Source: Symbiodinium microadriaticum (taxonomy: Eukaryota > Sar > Dinophyceae > Suessiales > Symbiodiniaceae). Taken from it: 64,000 nt of DNA. The stretch lies in assembly GCA_001939145.1 (NCBI GenBank), contig LSRX01000327.1, forward strand, positions 475,764-539,763, read 5' to 3'. Shown piece after piece: positions 21,901-35,689 of the stretch. Every line of letters starts with the position of its first letter. Position 1 is the first letter of the stretch. The position numbers and the translations under genes are program-made. Below the pieces are notes generated by a model. The model did not search any database. It was not told the DNA's origin and worked only from the letters and a program-made list of their open reading frames with translations.

Positions 21901-23677
21901 GTCGTAGGGCATGGCTAACATCCTGAGGTCGTACATGTTGTGGTTTTTGTGTACATGGTACAGTAGGTTTGGGGATGTAACCGCATACGGGGACATGCCG
22001 CATACCTGTAGGATGTACAATGGGTGCCGTGCGCATCACAGTAGTGCGCCGAGACTGTTGGTGACAGGGCAGCCGAGTGAACAGATAATCAAGCTGCACA
22101 CTATGCTGTGCATGCAGAAACGTTCCCGCAGGCTTGCCCGCCCTGCCCCACGTATTCAGAGCCACGAGTCCCAGTGAAACCACCAGTCGCTGGAAATCTG
22201 GCTGATCAGCATGGGGGTATTTGTGTGGATGGACCCCTGCACCTACATGCGGCAAGGCTTCCTGCAGGCTAGCATTCATATCTCCACCAATAAGAACAGT
22301 GTTACGTTTGGGGATAGACCGGGTCCAGCGGCTGATGGTTTGCCAAATGCACTGGCGCTTGGATAGCAAATCCTCATGCAGTTCCGCTCTGGAAGGGCCA
22401 CCTACGTCTCCACTGCCTACATTCGACCATGCATGCTGGTAGACACACAGAATATCGAGAGGCGGTTCCAGGGCCACCCTCGTGTGAAGAGCTCTGCCTG
22501 GCTGTAACTCAGCGAACCGAACCTGCTGAGGACCGGCTATCCTACGACTAACTAGAACCATGACTCCACCTTGCGAGGTACCTGACCCAGAGTAAACATA
22601 AACCCACTTGTCATTATGAAATTCAGCACTGTGCGGCCAATGGCATTCTTGCACCAGAAGGATATGTGCTGGGTCGGCTTCCTGTGAGTTGAGCCATTCA
22701 GTCAACTCAGCGAAACGACTGGCGTGCAGCCCACCGCAGTTCCAGGTGACGACTTTGAGGAGATTAGGGTTAGCCATGGGGGTGGGGAATCTGCCTATTC
22801 CACTCGGCGCATGACCAAGACGACGAAGTGAGAGACTGGCTGCGTCATGCGTTCTGCCGCGGTAGACTGTCACCCCGTCACGCAGGGCTCGCAGCTGCGC
22901 ACGCCGAAAAGAGTGCTTTCGCGCTGGGGCCAATCGTGCAGCAAGCTGGCCATAAGCTTGGACATGGTTAGGGGATCCAGGGTTGAGGGCGGATTGTGAT
23001 GGTCCTGTTAGGACACATGTCGTACTGGTAACCTGACCGAGCAAACTAAGAAGCCAAAGCCCCAAGGAGCACCCGTTCAATCTTCCTACGCTAGGGCGGG
23101 GAGAGTGAGGCCAGCATGCTTGCGGGCGTGTTTGCCGGGCTGGCCCGTCAGGCGTCAGGCTGGACCGCTGAAAGGCAGGAAATCGACGCCGAATGCGGCC
23201 AGGGCGCCTGCGAAAAATGCCGGGCCAGAGTCTGGTGGGGCTCCAGGGCTGTGACTCTCTCGGACACGACCAGCGGAGTGCTACACTGAGACCAATCAGC
23301 ATAAAAAGGGCCAGAAAACAGGCCTGCGGGTCGTGCACCCGGGAAGAAGCAGCTTCCTGCCTCATGCTGCCTGCCTGTTCCATGCGCCACTGCAACAAAA
23401 CTCCTATACAAATGAACTTCCGGATGACACTTGGTGATCGAAACTCAACGAGGAAATCCCTTGAGGAGTCCTCGAGTGTGAAGAGGGACCAGAATCCGAA
23501 CATGTGCTCGGTCCGCTGCAAAGGGTCGTTATGCTTCGCGGTATTCGTGAAAACATAGGGTCTTATTGGAAAAGCTTCAGGGGGACTACGACCAATGTCA
23601 CCCCCAACCCTCGTGTCTGCGGCGCTACAAAGTTGATGCTGAACGAGAGGTGATGTGCACGTGCATCTGCTATCCAT
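18946..23677 (-). CDS. LINE ORF2: endonuclease, reverse transcriptase, zinc fingers
   Basis: This is the retrotransposition enzyme. The endonuclease domain starts at the Met at 22777-22775 (likely start MANPNLLKVVTWNCGG) and shows the exonuclease-endonuclease-phosphatase motifs VVTWNCGG, LLVQECHW, LIGGDMNAS and LDYLF; the usual SDH near its end reads MRHVPV. The reverse transcriptase has LRPINLL, motif A DLTKAYD (20741-20761), motif B RQGCGLSP, the catalytic YADD (20480-20491) and the YLG motif, so all three catalytic Asp are kept. Four Cys/His fingers follow (CQICG...H..H, CRFCL...H..C, CPECF...H..H, CQWCG...H..C), about 19740 to 19020. From the Met at 23677 to 22778 the frame is open for 300 codons with a hydrophobic stretch (FLALFMLIGLSVALRW); whether this extension is translated is unknown. 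It starts 74 bases after the ORF1 stop. Confidence 0.95.
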
Positions 23678-23750
23678 ATGCAAGTGAGTTGCTAACGTAG
23701 CACCGCCCCTGGAATTGGGACCAGGGCGGCCCTCCACATAGTCATGTCGC

Positions 23751-24509
23751 CTATGGTGCCCAATCGCGTTGCCTGGGGTCCGGATCACGGGAACCGCTGG
23801 CTGGTTCAGGAAGAGTATCCGCCACGCTGGTAGAGGTGGGCTGCACCTGAAATCCAGCTGGCCTGCCTTGATACCACTGCTGGAACGCAAACCTGTCCTC
23901 GGAGCTGAGCAGAGGCCAAAGCAGCATGATGGCATCCCTGTATAGGCATCCACCAGCAGCTGTGACGGCCCTCTGGATGAAAACCTCAGCAGAGCCGGTG
24001 CGAAGCTGCGGACGTAGCGATCGAAGAAGCAGTTGCTGTATAGTCTGCTCCACCTGATGCCTCTGTGGTTGCTCAGGTCCACCCACTTGGTCAGAGTAGA
24101 TCCAGTTGTAATCATTTTCCGGGACGGGCTCGTCATATTTGTTGAGCACCACTTCTGCATCCCGTTGCAGATTATTCGCTGCTGCATTGTCCAGCTGGGG
24201 CCTGGTAAAGACGAGGAGTCCTTCCAGGTCATGTCCCTGGCATCGTCGTTTGAAAGCGCTAAGTCTTCCTGCCAGTTGGCGGCTGGTACAGCCTGTCCTC
24301 TGTAGTTGCTCTTCCACGGCCATCTCACAGAATATACAGACAAAACGGCGCCTAAGCCAGGCACGCGTGTTGTTGCGCCTGCGCTCCTGCAGATCCGCGG
24401 CAGCTCGCAACCTTGCCTCCTTATTGGACCCTTCCGACTCTGATGCACTGCTCCATAAATCAACAGAATAAGCAGCACTGCTAGAGTCAGAGGCAACCGA
24501 ACGCACCAT
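23751..24509 (-). CDS. LINE ORF1-like protein, unknown fold
   Basis: 252 residues from the Met at 24509 (MVRSVASDSSSAAYSV). Order of parts: a Ser/Glu-rich N-terminus, an Arg-rich helix (LQERRRNNTRAWLRRRF), a short Cys pair (CIFC), a helical middle (VEEQLQRTG, then RLSAFKRRCQGHDLEGLL) and a polar C-terminus ending DPDPRQRDWAP. Its position upstream of ORF2 on the same strand and its basic helix suggest the nucleic-acid-binding role usual for LINE ORF1 proteins, but no RRM, CCHC knuckle or esterase motif is visible. The preceding in-frame codons encode only the CATA microsatellite. A second frame is open across the same bases. Confidence 0.65.
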   Translation of the reverse strand: MVRSVASDSSSAAYSVDLWSSASESEGSNKEARLRAAADLQERRRNNTRAWLRRRFVCIFCEMAVEEQLQRTGCTSRQLAGRLSAFKRRCQGHDLEGLLVFTRPQLDNAAANNLQRDAEVVLNKYDEPVPENDYNWIYSDQVGGPEQPQRHQVEQTIQQLLLRSLRPQLRTGSAEVFIQRAVTAAGGCLYRDAIMLLWPLLSSEDRFAFQQWYQGRPAGFQVQPTSTSVADTLPEPASGSRDPDPRQRDWAP

Positions 24510-24574
24510 TGACCCATGCGGACCATAAAGTTGGGGGCACGCTTCGTTTCGGGCCGAGACACTTTTGTACACGT

Positions 24575-24748
24575 ACATACATACATACATACATACATAC
24601 ATACATACATACACATATACCTATACGTATACGTATACGCATACATATACATATACATAATATATATATATATATATACGGACAGTTACGTTTTCGTATG
24701 TATACACGCCTACATACATACATACATACATACATACATACATAGACA
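24575..24748. repeat. CATA/TATG microsatellite flanking the retrotransposon 5' end
   Basis: ACATAC repeats at 24575-24615 and 24712-24745 surround a TATACG/AT tract. Open frames on both strands encode Tyr/Ile/His/Thr or Met/Tyr/Val/Cys strings and are not genes, although one is in frame with ORF1 and one with ORF2. Confidence 0.95.
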
Positions 24749-24749
24749 C

Positions 24750-26231
24750 CAACAAAAAGAGCTTACACCAGCGAACCTTCTACACCCAAGAAGCAGGCTG
24801 AAGCCCTCAAACCCCTGAATCAACGTTGCTCCAAAACTGAACTCTGATGCCTCGAGTACTTCGGAGCGGCAAAAGAGCCGAACTTGAGCCCTAAAGCCCT
24901 AATGCCCTGAACCGTCAGAAGCCTTTGCCTGGATATGTCCGAGTGTGAACTGAATAACTCGGAATTGGATTTCTCCTTGTAGTGCTAGTATATTTAACTC
25001 ACCTTATTCTACCATGAAGCGCCACTGAATCATTTCCCAGGCTGCGCCCTGGACTTTTCACTTTCCCCGTCTTCACGGAAGCTTTTTGCGACCAGCTGGA
25101 GGCCTCCATAAGGAGGTTGCGGGTTTGAGGGTTTTGGGCTTACGAGTTTCGGGTGTAGGGTTTGTCCGGGTCCGGGACTGGGGTGTTCAGGAACGGAGAT
25201 ATCAAAGAGTGATCTATTTCCATGTTCTAATTGCTCAGTTTCTCCATCCGTCCGTGCAAGCGTGAGCGAAGCTCGGCATGCAGCTTGTGAATTGGCAGGT
25301 TTGAAGAGTCTTTGGAAACTTGCAGCCGAGCTTGGTAGGTTACAGTAGGTTGCCCAGTTCTAGGTTTGGGAAGGCTGACGGATGAAGAGGTGCAAGTAGT
25401 GTTGAAGAACTGCTGAACAGATGAGTATCGGTGATGCCGCAAAGTTTTCCATGGCAAGCTGTGCATCCCAGCCGCTGTCGATTGTTGCGACACCTGAAAC
25501 TCTGGAATCTTGAATGCCACAGACTTCGCCCGCCTGGATCGTCTGAGTTGTGAGAGTCTGTCTAAAATCCACATACTGCAGCCCAGAAGCATAAGTCCTG
25601 ACGCTGGACCTCGATTTGGTTTTGGAGGCCGCAAGCCAGAACCTGACAAACCTCCATTGTAAACTCCGGCAGGCCTCCATATTTCTTGAAACCGAACTCC
25701 AGAACCATGAGCCCAAGCACACTCACAACAGGATCTTCAAGTTTGTATATGAGTGCATACACGTAGGTACACAAATTGTTAACTGCGGTTCTATGCCATG
25801 TCAACCTGTACACTGGGCTTTGCGCAGGCCGAGCTTGGCCATTTTCAGGCCTCGGGGCTGCCGCGCTCGGCTCCAAACACGATGAACCGCTGCCGGGCAA
25901 AAAAAAGCACACGTTGTCTGGTTCAGGAAGGAAGTTGCTCTTGCGGCGAAGTGTTGTGCTTGTAAGATTGTCATCTCAAAACGGCTTGCTCGGCATGCCA
26001 ACGCCCAAACAAGTCGCGCAGTCCAATCCCGAACCCCTTGTCCACTGAAGCCTGAGCCACCCACGTTTGTGAAGCTGTCCAGGCGATCTCTCCAAACCCG
26101 AGAGCTTGCTATTTAGCGTGCCCTTCTCCCGGAACCTGATGACCTAAGAAATGAATCATAAGCCCCTTGCAGTGTCGAGTCTCTCTCAGTCTAGTGTGAC
26201 TACTGCTGTCTACAACTTTTAAGTTTCATTC

Positions 26232-26275
<44 letters not shown>

Positions 26276-26370
26276 ACTGCTACTGCTACTGCTGCTGCTA
26301 CAACTGCTACCACTGCCGCTACCATTATTACTCCTACTGCTCCTAAACCCTATTGCTCCTAAAACTCGCG
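24750..26370. other. Spacer upstream of the dioxygenase-like gene
   Basis: No exon could be supported here. The sequence carries many degenerate CCCTAAA/CCCTGAA words and a CTG/CTA microsatellite at 26236-26330. A first exon of the downstream gene should lie in or before this region, since the first exon found begins inside a domain. Confidence 0.5.
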
Positions 26371-26377
26371 GATGGAG

Positions 26378-29102
<2,725 letters not shown>

Positions 29103-29479
29103 AATTTGTCTGTAGGAATCTTTACTGGGGGTTTAGGGTTTAGTCCATCCTGAGTTCACTGGATGATTTTCCACAGAGCTGTCCTCCGCAATGTAATCTT
29201 AGCGTGTTTAGACGGGGGTGGTGGGGAAAAAAGCATTGGACCTTGTTACATAGGGGCTTCACGATCTTAAACCTACAGCCTACTTAACATGCCAGAAGCT
29301 CGGAATGATCGGCTCCCACCAAAAAGAAAGCCTGCAAACCGTATATAAACCCCTTGAGAGAACTTCTTGCAAAATCGTCTGAAGCCCCTAAAACCCCAAA
29401 CCCAAACCGACTTTCACGCCGGCTTCTTGCTCCCCATAGACCTCGCCTGGCTTGTCTGAGGTGTGAGTCCGTGAAAGCC

Positions 29480-29580
29480 TTAAACCCCAAGCCCTAAACC
29501 CCTAGAAACCCTATAAGCCCTTTAAACCCTACAAACCCTATAAGCCCTATAAACCCTAAACCCTAAACGCCCCAAGGAAA
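29480..29580. repeat. Degenerate CCCTAAA/CCCTATAA tract
   Basis: About ten degenerate heptamers and octamers (CCCTAAA, CCCTATAAG, CCCTACAAA). The following spacer to about 30500 has many more isolated copies and no supported exon. Confidence 0.75.
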
Positions 29581-31025
29581 AAAAAAGCCCTATAAACCCC
29601 TGTTTGCTTCAGCTTTCTGCTCCAGGAGCTGCATAAGGCGCAGCCGATCACCCAGGGACGTCGGCACAACTTGATCATGTGGTGCAGGTGCCATGGTGGG
29701 GGGCGGGGGGAGGTGTTAGAGTGAGCTTTTGGGGTGTATAAGGTCCTAGGATATGTTTCGGATTTGAAGATCATGTTGTGGTCCGGGCACCGGAGTTTGG
29801 GCGTTAAGGCCTTATGAAGTGGATTTCATTCAGGGGTTCCTCAGGCTTTGCAGTTCATTGGGGCTTTAGGGGAGAGTTTAAGGTTTAGGGTTTGGGACTA
29901 AGTAGGCTAGGGCTTTTGGGCTTTGTCTTGCTCTCCTTTTCGGTTTAGGATGTATCGGATTTTCGGCCATTCGTGGCTTTCGCTGGAGGTTCAGAGTGGG
30001 TTCCTAGCAGCTTTGCGTCAAATTTGCGATGGTTCAGGCGTTTGTCGGTAGGAGGCTCCGTTTTGGTGGCTCAGATCCCAAAACCCCAGAGCATTGAACC
30101 CCCAAACCAGAAACCTCAAACCCTGACCCCCCTTCAAAAAAATAAGGAGTTTCATGACTGTGTTTATGCCGGGCTTTAGGCAGTAGGGTTGCGGACCAAG
30201 CAGTTCCAGAAAGGGGTTGGGCAAGAGTGGGTGCTGCAAATCTCCCCGGAGCCACAAAGAGAGAAGGTCCAGCGGAATTCGCAACGATCTCTGCCCGATG
30301 TGCTTCGAGCAACCACAAGAGCCTCAGCAGAGCTATGTGCAGGATTGTTGACGGATCCGGGCTTGGGACAAAGGACAAAAATCAGCTTGGCACCGGATAT
30401 GCTTAGGGTTTCCGATGGCTTCTCATCGGTTAGCTTTTAGATTGCTTGAGTCTTGCTTCACTCTCCAAGCCTACTATGCTGATTTAAACGAGACGGCCGC
30501 TTTGCTAGAGTCAGAGTGGCCTTAGAACTGATAAAGAGGCTGAACAAGATAATGTTGATGTTGCTTGCGGTAATGAAGCGTTTCGCACGGCAATACCCTG
30601 GCATTGTCGGGTTGCTTTGCCACAGCATGAAGACGGCCCCCGCCGCATCCCAAACCACGAACCTTAAATCTGCATTTTTCGGGCGGCAAGGGAATTCTAC
30701 ATTGCTTCGGACCCAAGAAGAGCCGACATGGGAATATTACAATATGAGCTGCTCGAACCTATACCGTACACCCAAACAGTTGGATTCACCTTGTAAGGCC
30801 TCATTGGTAAGATGCTGCTCTGGCTAACTTTCTACAAGGCCCCATAAAATCTTGCCAGCGCCCTTCTAAAGCGCTTGGAACACCGTTGTGAGTGTCGATT
30901 AGCCATAAACGCTCTCAACAGCGAGGTACTGCCGACGAACAAGTTCTTCCACGAAGGCTTTTCTGTGCCACCCTGCAGCCCTGCAGCCGTGAAGCGAGAG
31001 ATGTCTGAAGACCTCTACGACTAAG

Positions 31026-31113
31026 ATAGGGGCCTAAATAACTTTGGGGGTTCCTGATTGTAAGTATCGCGTAAACGGCCCCGAAGCCCTATTCAAGTTA
31101 TTAAGGCCCCTAC
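31026..31113. mobile_element. Foldback/MITE-like element, family E
   Basis: The left end TAGGGGCCTAAATAACTT and the right end AAGTTATTAAGGCCCCTA are near-perfect inverted repeats of 18 bp around a 50-base interior with no coding capacity. The terminal AGGGGCC word is shared with families B and C. Confidence 0.7.
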
Positions 31114-31800
31114 ATTAGCCCTCTGCATCAGGGCTGAGCCGTTGACATGGTGCGACGAAAACAGCTGGTTTCTCTTGCTAAGCCTCTGAACTCATTTGCA
31201 TGAGCCTCAACTCAAACTCTGAACTACCTATCAAACACTTGACCCCAATTTCGGCCTTCCGGGAGCCGCGGTGGCTTACAGCTTCTCATCTTAGCGCACC
31301 CATGGTGCACTCCAGGCCTCACTTCTTGGGTGCGGCCGGAAACGCTTAAGGGCTTAATGAGTTTAGGGCCGCTTCTCGGGTTTAACCGCTGCGGGGTTAA
31401 GGGCTCAGGGGCTTAATGGGTGTAGGCCCAGTTAAGGATTTCGCTTCCAAGTAGTGCATCGTAGTCTCTTCGTCAACAAAGACCTCGTCTCTTGTGGACC
31501 CGATCTTCATCGCAGATGTTTTTGTTGAACGAGGGGTTAGGCTTAGGCCTAGGCATGGTGAGGCTCTCTAGCCCTCTTTGCCACCCTAAACCCTAAGCCT
31601 CAGAGTTGGCAGACGCCTGCCCAAAAGGGAGCTGAAGAGGGTCTCAAATTTCTGGGAAAGGGGTGTCGCAGGTTTTGTTTAGGCGTTTTTGGGAGGGCCG
31701 CAGAGGCTGAAGGGGCAAAGTGTAGCGCAGGGGTCTGAAATATGAGGAGTACTTGTTCCATAGTATTCCCTTATAGTCTAAATAGTCCTATGCCGGAGGA

Positions 31801-31914
31801 CCCCATATGGGTAGTTCTCTAAAGTAGGGTCCCTTTTGGGGGTCCTCTTAACGTACTATATTGGGGACTTAAAAGGTATCCGAATCTGGAAAACTACCCA
31901 AATAATGAGGGGGG
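31801..31914. mobile_element. Foldback/MITE-like element, family A, copy 2
   Basis: The left arm contains GGGTAGTTCTCTAAAGTAGG and the right arm the complement of GGGTAGTTTTCC. The right arm has diverged more than in the other two copies, so this is an older or damaged insertion. Confidence 0.75.
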
Positions 31915-32207
31915 TTTCGGGCTCCAGGGTTTGCTTGCTGTCGAAGGCGAAAACTGCGCGAATCAGGTTGGGCAGTGCCCCAGCCCCCTGAACCCACTTA
32001 CAGAACCCCTATAATTAGTACCTTTATTACTTGTCACGCTTGTAGAACATCCTAAATCCCACTTGAAGGTCCTCTATAGACCCCTACAGTTGAGGTTGCA
32101 GGTTTCCGTAGGGCCGGAGACCTGGCAGTTCCAGGTTTGCCTTTTCGGCGTAGCTGAAGGCTAAAGCCTCAAGAAAACACCTTGGTTCATTGAGGCAACT
32201 TCCCTCA

Positions 32208-32363
32208 ATGACTCTGACTCTGATTTCCATAACCCTGAAAAATCTTGCTGTTCTGGCCTCATTGGCGGCATGTCAGTTTGCGGATTCACGGTCGCACGTT
32301 ACGGCTGCGGTCTCCAGTTTGGGGGAAAGTCTAGTGTGGCACAGCAGGACCAACATCCGCTAG
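32208..32363 (+). CDS. Small ORF with signal-peptide-like N-terminus
   Basis: 51 codons from ATG to TAG. Residues 2-21 are hydrophobic (TLTLISITLKNLAVLASLAA) and are followed by CQFADSRSHV, which resembles a secretion signal and cleavage region. It could be a first exon of a secreted or membrane protein or a short chance frame. No homologous family is recognised. Confidence 0.25.
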   Translation: MTLTLISITLKNLAVLASLAACQFADSRSHVTAAVSSLGESLVWHSRTNIR

Positions 32364-32699
32364 TTCGCCACCTTGTGAAAGACCCCTCTGAGCGAGAGAA
32401 CAAGAAATATTCCTCGAGTCGCCAGGAATGCCTGGAGTCAGTGCTAAGGTGTTCATGGTCTTGCAAGCCGAGTTTCAAGACGGTATAGGGCGATATGTTG
32501 GGGTTCAGGGCTTAGCTTTTCAGGTCTTTGAGGTTTTAGGACTTCCTAAACCCTAAACCTTATAGACCCTAAACGAGAGGAAAAAAAATCCTAAACCTTA
32601 TAAACCCAAACCTTTAGGCTTCGAAGAGCTTTGCGGCAGGCCTTTCGCTTGCTGCCTCGCCTGGGCGGCCTTGGCCGCCGCCCACGGCCCGGCACTGCA

Positions 32700-33085
32700 G
32701 AGCGTCGAGGTCTGCCTTTAAGGCTTTAGGGCGGTTTAGGGGTTTAGGGTCTTAGAGCTTTAGGGCGGTTTAGGGTTTAGGGTTTATGTGTGGTTTGGTA
32801 TGTGTAGTCCAATCACAGTCTTAGTCTAAGTTTAAGTCTTAGTCTAGTATTGCAGAGCATGGCATAAGCCAGGCATAGGCTGGTCTAGCCTAGTCTGAGT
32901 CTAGTGTGGTGTAGTCTACTATCGTATCGTACAGTAAACTTGAGTACAGTAGTCTTAGTGTAGTGTGATGTGTATAGTGTAGTATAGTGGAATATAGTAT
33001 CGCATCGTATAGTACAGTATTGTATAGTGTAGCATAGCAGAGGATGGCGTCGTGGCCTAGAACAGTGCAAGTATAGTTCCGTATA
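32700..33085. repeat. Telomere-like tract, then TAGTC/TAGTA imperfect repeat
   Basis: 32700-32785 holds TTTAGGG variants. 32815-33080 is an irregular TAGTCTAG, GTATAGT and TAGTGTAG repeat with period 5-10 and no stable unit. Confidence 0.65.
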
Positions 33086-33427
33086 GTTTTATGTAGGAAC
33101 CCGGGCTTTCCAAGTCCGACTTTTGGTTTGAATGCTAGCGGCGTTTCGTTCAGAGCCGCCGAATAGAAGACCGGAGTCCTTAAAATACCGCAACCCTAAA
33201 ACCAGCATTGCGAGTAGGCAAACAACGCAGCAATGCAGGAGGCAGAAAGAGTGCGTTTAGGATCAATGCGACAAGCCATGCGAGATCGTGTACGGAACCC
33301 GTAGTAGAACCACGTAGTTATTTACTGGATTTGGGAGACCTTGTCGAGTCCTACCACTCGCTACGTGGCATCCTATAGGAGTCTTACGGAACTTTTACAG
33401 GATGATGAATGACCTTTGGCAGGTTGA

Positions 33428-34475
33428 CTCCCGCGCTGAGCTGGGTCCAGAGGTGCCTGAATCAGCTTAGGGTCCTGAAGGAAGTGGTGGGTATACTGTG
33501 TACTGTTACTTGGCGGATCTCAGGTGCAAGGTTCTGCAGGAGAAAACTAGGAGAAGTAAGTCTAGGATGATTTGGGCTCTTCGAGTTGCTTTGCGGCGTG
33601 TCAGGACTAGGTTGCTTTGCCCATCCGCCCCATGGCAGGTTGACTACGGTTCCGAGCTGGAACCGGAGGTGCCCAAGTGGACAGAAGTCTTGGGGGCATC
33701 CAACATGGTGCAGTTGAAAGTGTCGCAGCTGCGTGTTTGGAGCTTCCGCGCTTCGGTAGTTCTGAAAGTTGTCTTCGTGACTCGGTAGTGCACCTTCTCC
33801 GTACTGCCCCAAGAGTCCACTCCCTTAGGCCATACACGGATGATAATGCCACCTTCGGTCCTCGGGTGACATGGGTCAACCACTGCCAACTGATCAACGA
33901 CCAGGGTCTGCCGTGCCAACTGACAAGCCCCGGCCCTGCACACCTCGAAGCCAGCCACAAAATGACGACGATGACGAGAAGAAGCACAAATACAGCGACT
34001 ACGACACAACCACGTAGCCGACAGCAGCCACTACGCCAACTCGGTCAGAGCGGCACTGGCAGCAACATAGAACATCCTCAGCAAAGTCCTAACCCTCAAC
34101 TCAGGGTTGCAACATGTTGAGGGTGGAGTTGTGGCTGCTCTTTTTCAAGAGCTCCCTGCAAGCCAGCTCTGAAGAGTAGGAAATAGAGGTGGAATTAAGG
34201 AAGGAGCAGTTTAGAATGGTGACTGCATGCAAACCAGGTTCAAGTACAAGCTGAAGCTGGGTTTGTAAAACACCATCGTGTTCGTAGTAAAAGCTCGTAC
34301 GGGTCGCGACTCGGAGTCGGAGAGGCTGTCCAAGCTGTACCACTTGTCTCGTCGGTCGTCTATCTAGTGTTATGTTTTCTGCTCACTCATTGCCATCCTG
34401 AGTTTTCTGGTGTTCTCTTTGGCAGGTTGACTCCAGTTTCGACGTGGATCCGGAGGTTCCCCAGCATCTGAGGGT
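33428..34475 (+). CDS. Three copies of an exon-like segment (VD...E-x-x-PEVP)
   Basis: Segments beginning at 33421, 33636 and 34423 each start GGCAGGTTGACT and continue to CCxGAGGT(G/T)CC. Spliced at the AG, they read VDSRAELGPEVP, VDYGSELEPEVPKWTEVLG and VDSSFDVDPEVPQHLRVS. The second is in a frame open for 96 codons (33498-33788). Conservation of the acceptor and of the acidic PEVP core points to duplicated exons rather than a simple satellite. No known domain is recognised and it is unclear whether all three are spliced into one transcript; copy 1 meets a stop 18 codons in. Confidence 0.4.
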
Positions 34476-35689
34476 TTCGTTTTTGAGGTGTCGCTTGACA
34501 AAAGCTGTCGGCGGCGGCGGCCAGAGACATTGGCATTCACGTGTTGTTGCTTGTTGAGGGGAATTTTGGAAGCAGATATCTTAATTGGTAAGCCGAACAT
34601 ACCAGTTGGTGTCTCGGTTTTGAGTTGTCAGGGCTGGTTCTCTGAATCGCAGCTTCCCGGGGCTCAGGCCCGGAGCGGTTGCCCATTAGTGAATGCCAGA
34701 GTTGGTCTAGGCCCCGAGCTCTCATAACCAAAGTTGCTGATCTGCTTCTTCTTGCTCAAAAGTATCAAGGCCGTTTCCCTGAACGCACTGTAGAGCTCCC
34801 CATTGAGGCCGAGTTTATCTTAACAACCTGCCATTGCACGGAAGGCTGGTCGCAAGAGACACCGTGAAAGAGCTGGGAGTCCAGATCGCACCAGCCACGA
34901 ATGCATGAATGTCAACATGAGAGTGACCAGAAGCAAAAACAGCTGTCGTATTTGTCTGTAAAAATTATTGAATAATACTGTACTTGTTGGTGGTTCAGCT
35001 TAGAGGATTCTGGTGTTGGATTTTGCTGGTGCCTCAGCACGGACAATTGCTGGATGACTTCGGCAAGCATGCAGCTGTGGGATGCATGATGGTAATATGT
35101 CAACATAACTTGCACGTTGAGAAGCAACTCAGCCACAACCCGAAAACCATTCTGGTTGCTTCCTCTACCAACTGCGAGCAGGGAACCGTAAAGACTGTAG
35201 GTTTGGCAAGATCGGCAAGCATTTAAGCCTATGTTCAACCTGAACCCTTCGCCCCAGTTAGCTTGGTGCCGTCTTTGTGCGACCCCCGCCATACTAGTAG
35301 GAAGCCTGAACGATAGAGACGGCTCAAAGGTGCCCCTGTCTGTGTGGCAAGACATGAACCAACAGACGTGTGGAGGCACTAGCAGGCTTACGCTTAAGCA
35401 GACGGTCCTGCAAGTTCGGACGATGCAGACGGAGCCACCAACCAGGGATCTTGCACACCCTCTACCGTGAGCCAGAAGTTTACAATTTCTGGCCATCGCC
35501 CCAAAATGCCCTAAGCCCTCCCTGAACCCCAAAACCCCAAAACTGTGAGCCCGAAAAGGCCCTGAACGCTGAACGCGATACCCTGAGCCGAGGAGGTCGG
35601 CAGCCCTTCTCCGAACTGAAAACCGGGCAGGAGCTCGAGGTGGTAGCGAGGAGCAGACTGGTGAAGCATAAACAAAAACAGATACATCT

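Larger units (their letters stand above)
16330..24575 (-). mobile_element. Non-LTR (LINE-type) retrotransposon carrying a ubiquitin-protease-like 3' domain
   Basis: An element of about 8.2 kb on the minus strand; both ends are estimates. In transcription order: ORF1 (24509-23751), ORF2 with apurinic-type endonuclease, reverse transcriptase and four zinc fingers (from 23677 or 22777 to about 18946), a charged linker region in another frame (18945-17926), a continuation back in the ORF2 frame (about 17998-17723), and a peptidase C19-like domain (17726-16869). No long terminal repeats, integrase or RNase H were seen, so it is a LINE. The 5' end lies next to a CATA microsatellite, a possible target or capture site. 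I could not identify target-site duplications. Frame changes at about 18945, 18000 and 17726 suggest a decayed copy, sequence errors or recoding. Confidence 0.93.

Noticed and set aside
20862..21926. Plus-strand frames opposite the reverse transcriptase
   Set aside because: Antisense to a domain with clear RT motifs; no motif of their own.
24487..24818. Tyr/Ile/His/Thr- or Met/Tyr/Val/Cys-rich frames on both strands
   Set aside because: They are translations of the CATA microsatellite. The upstream Met codons of the retrotransposon frames in this tract were not used as starts.
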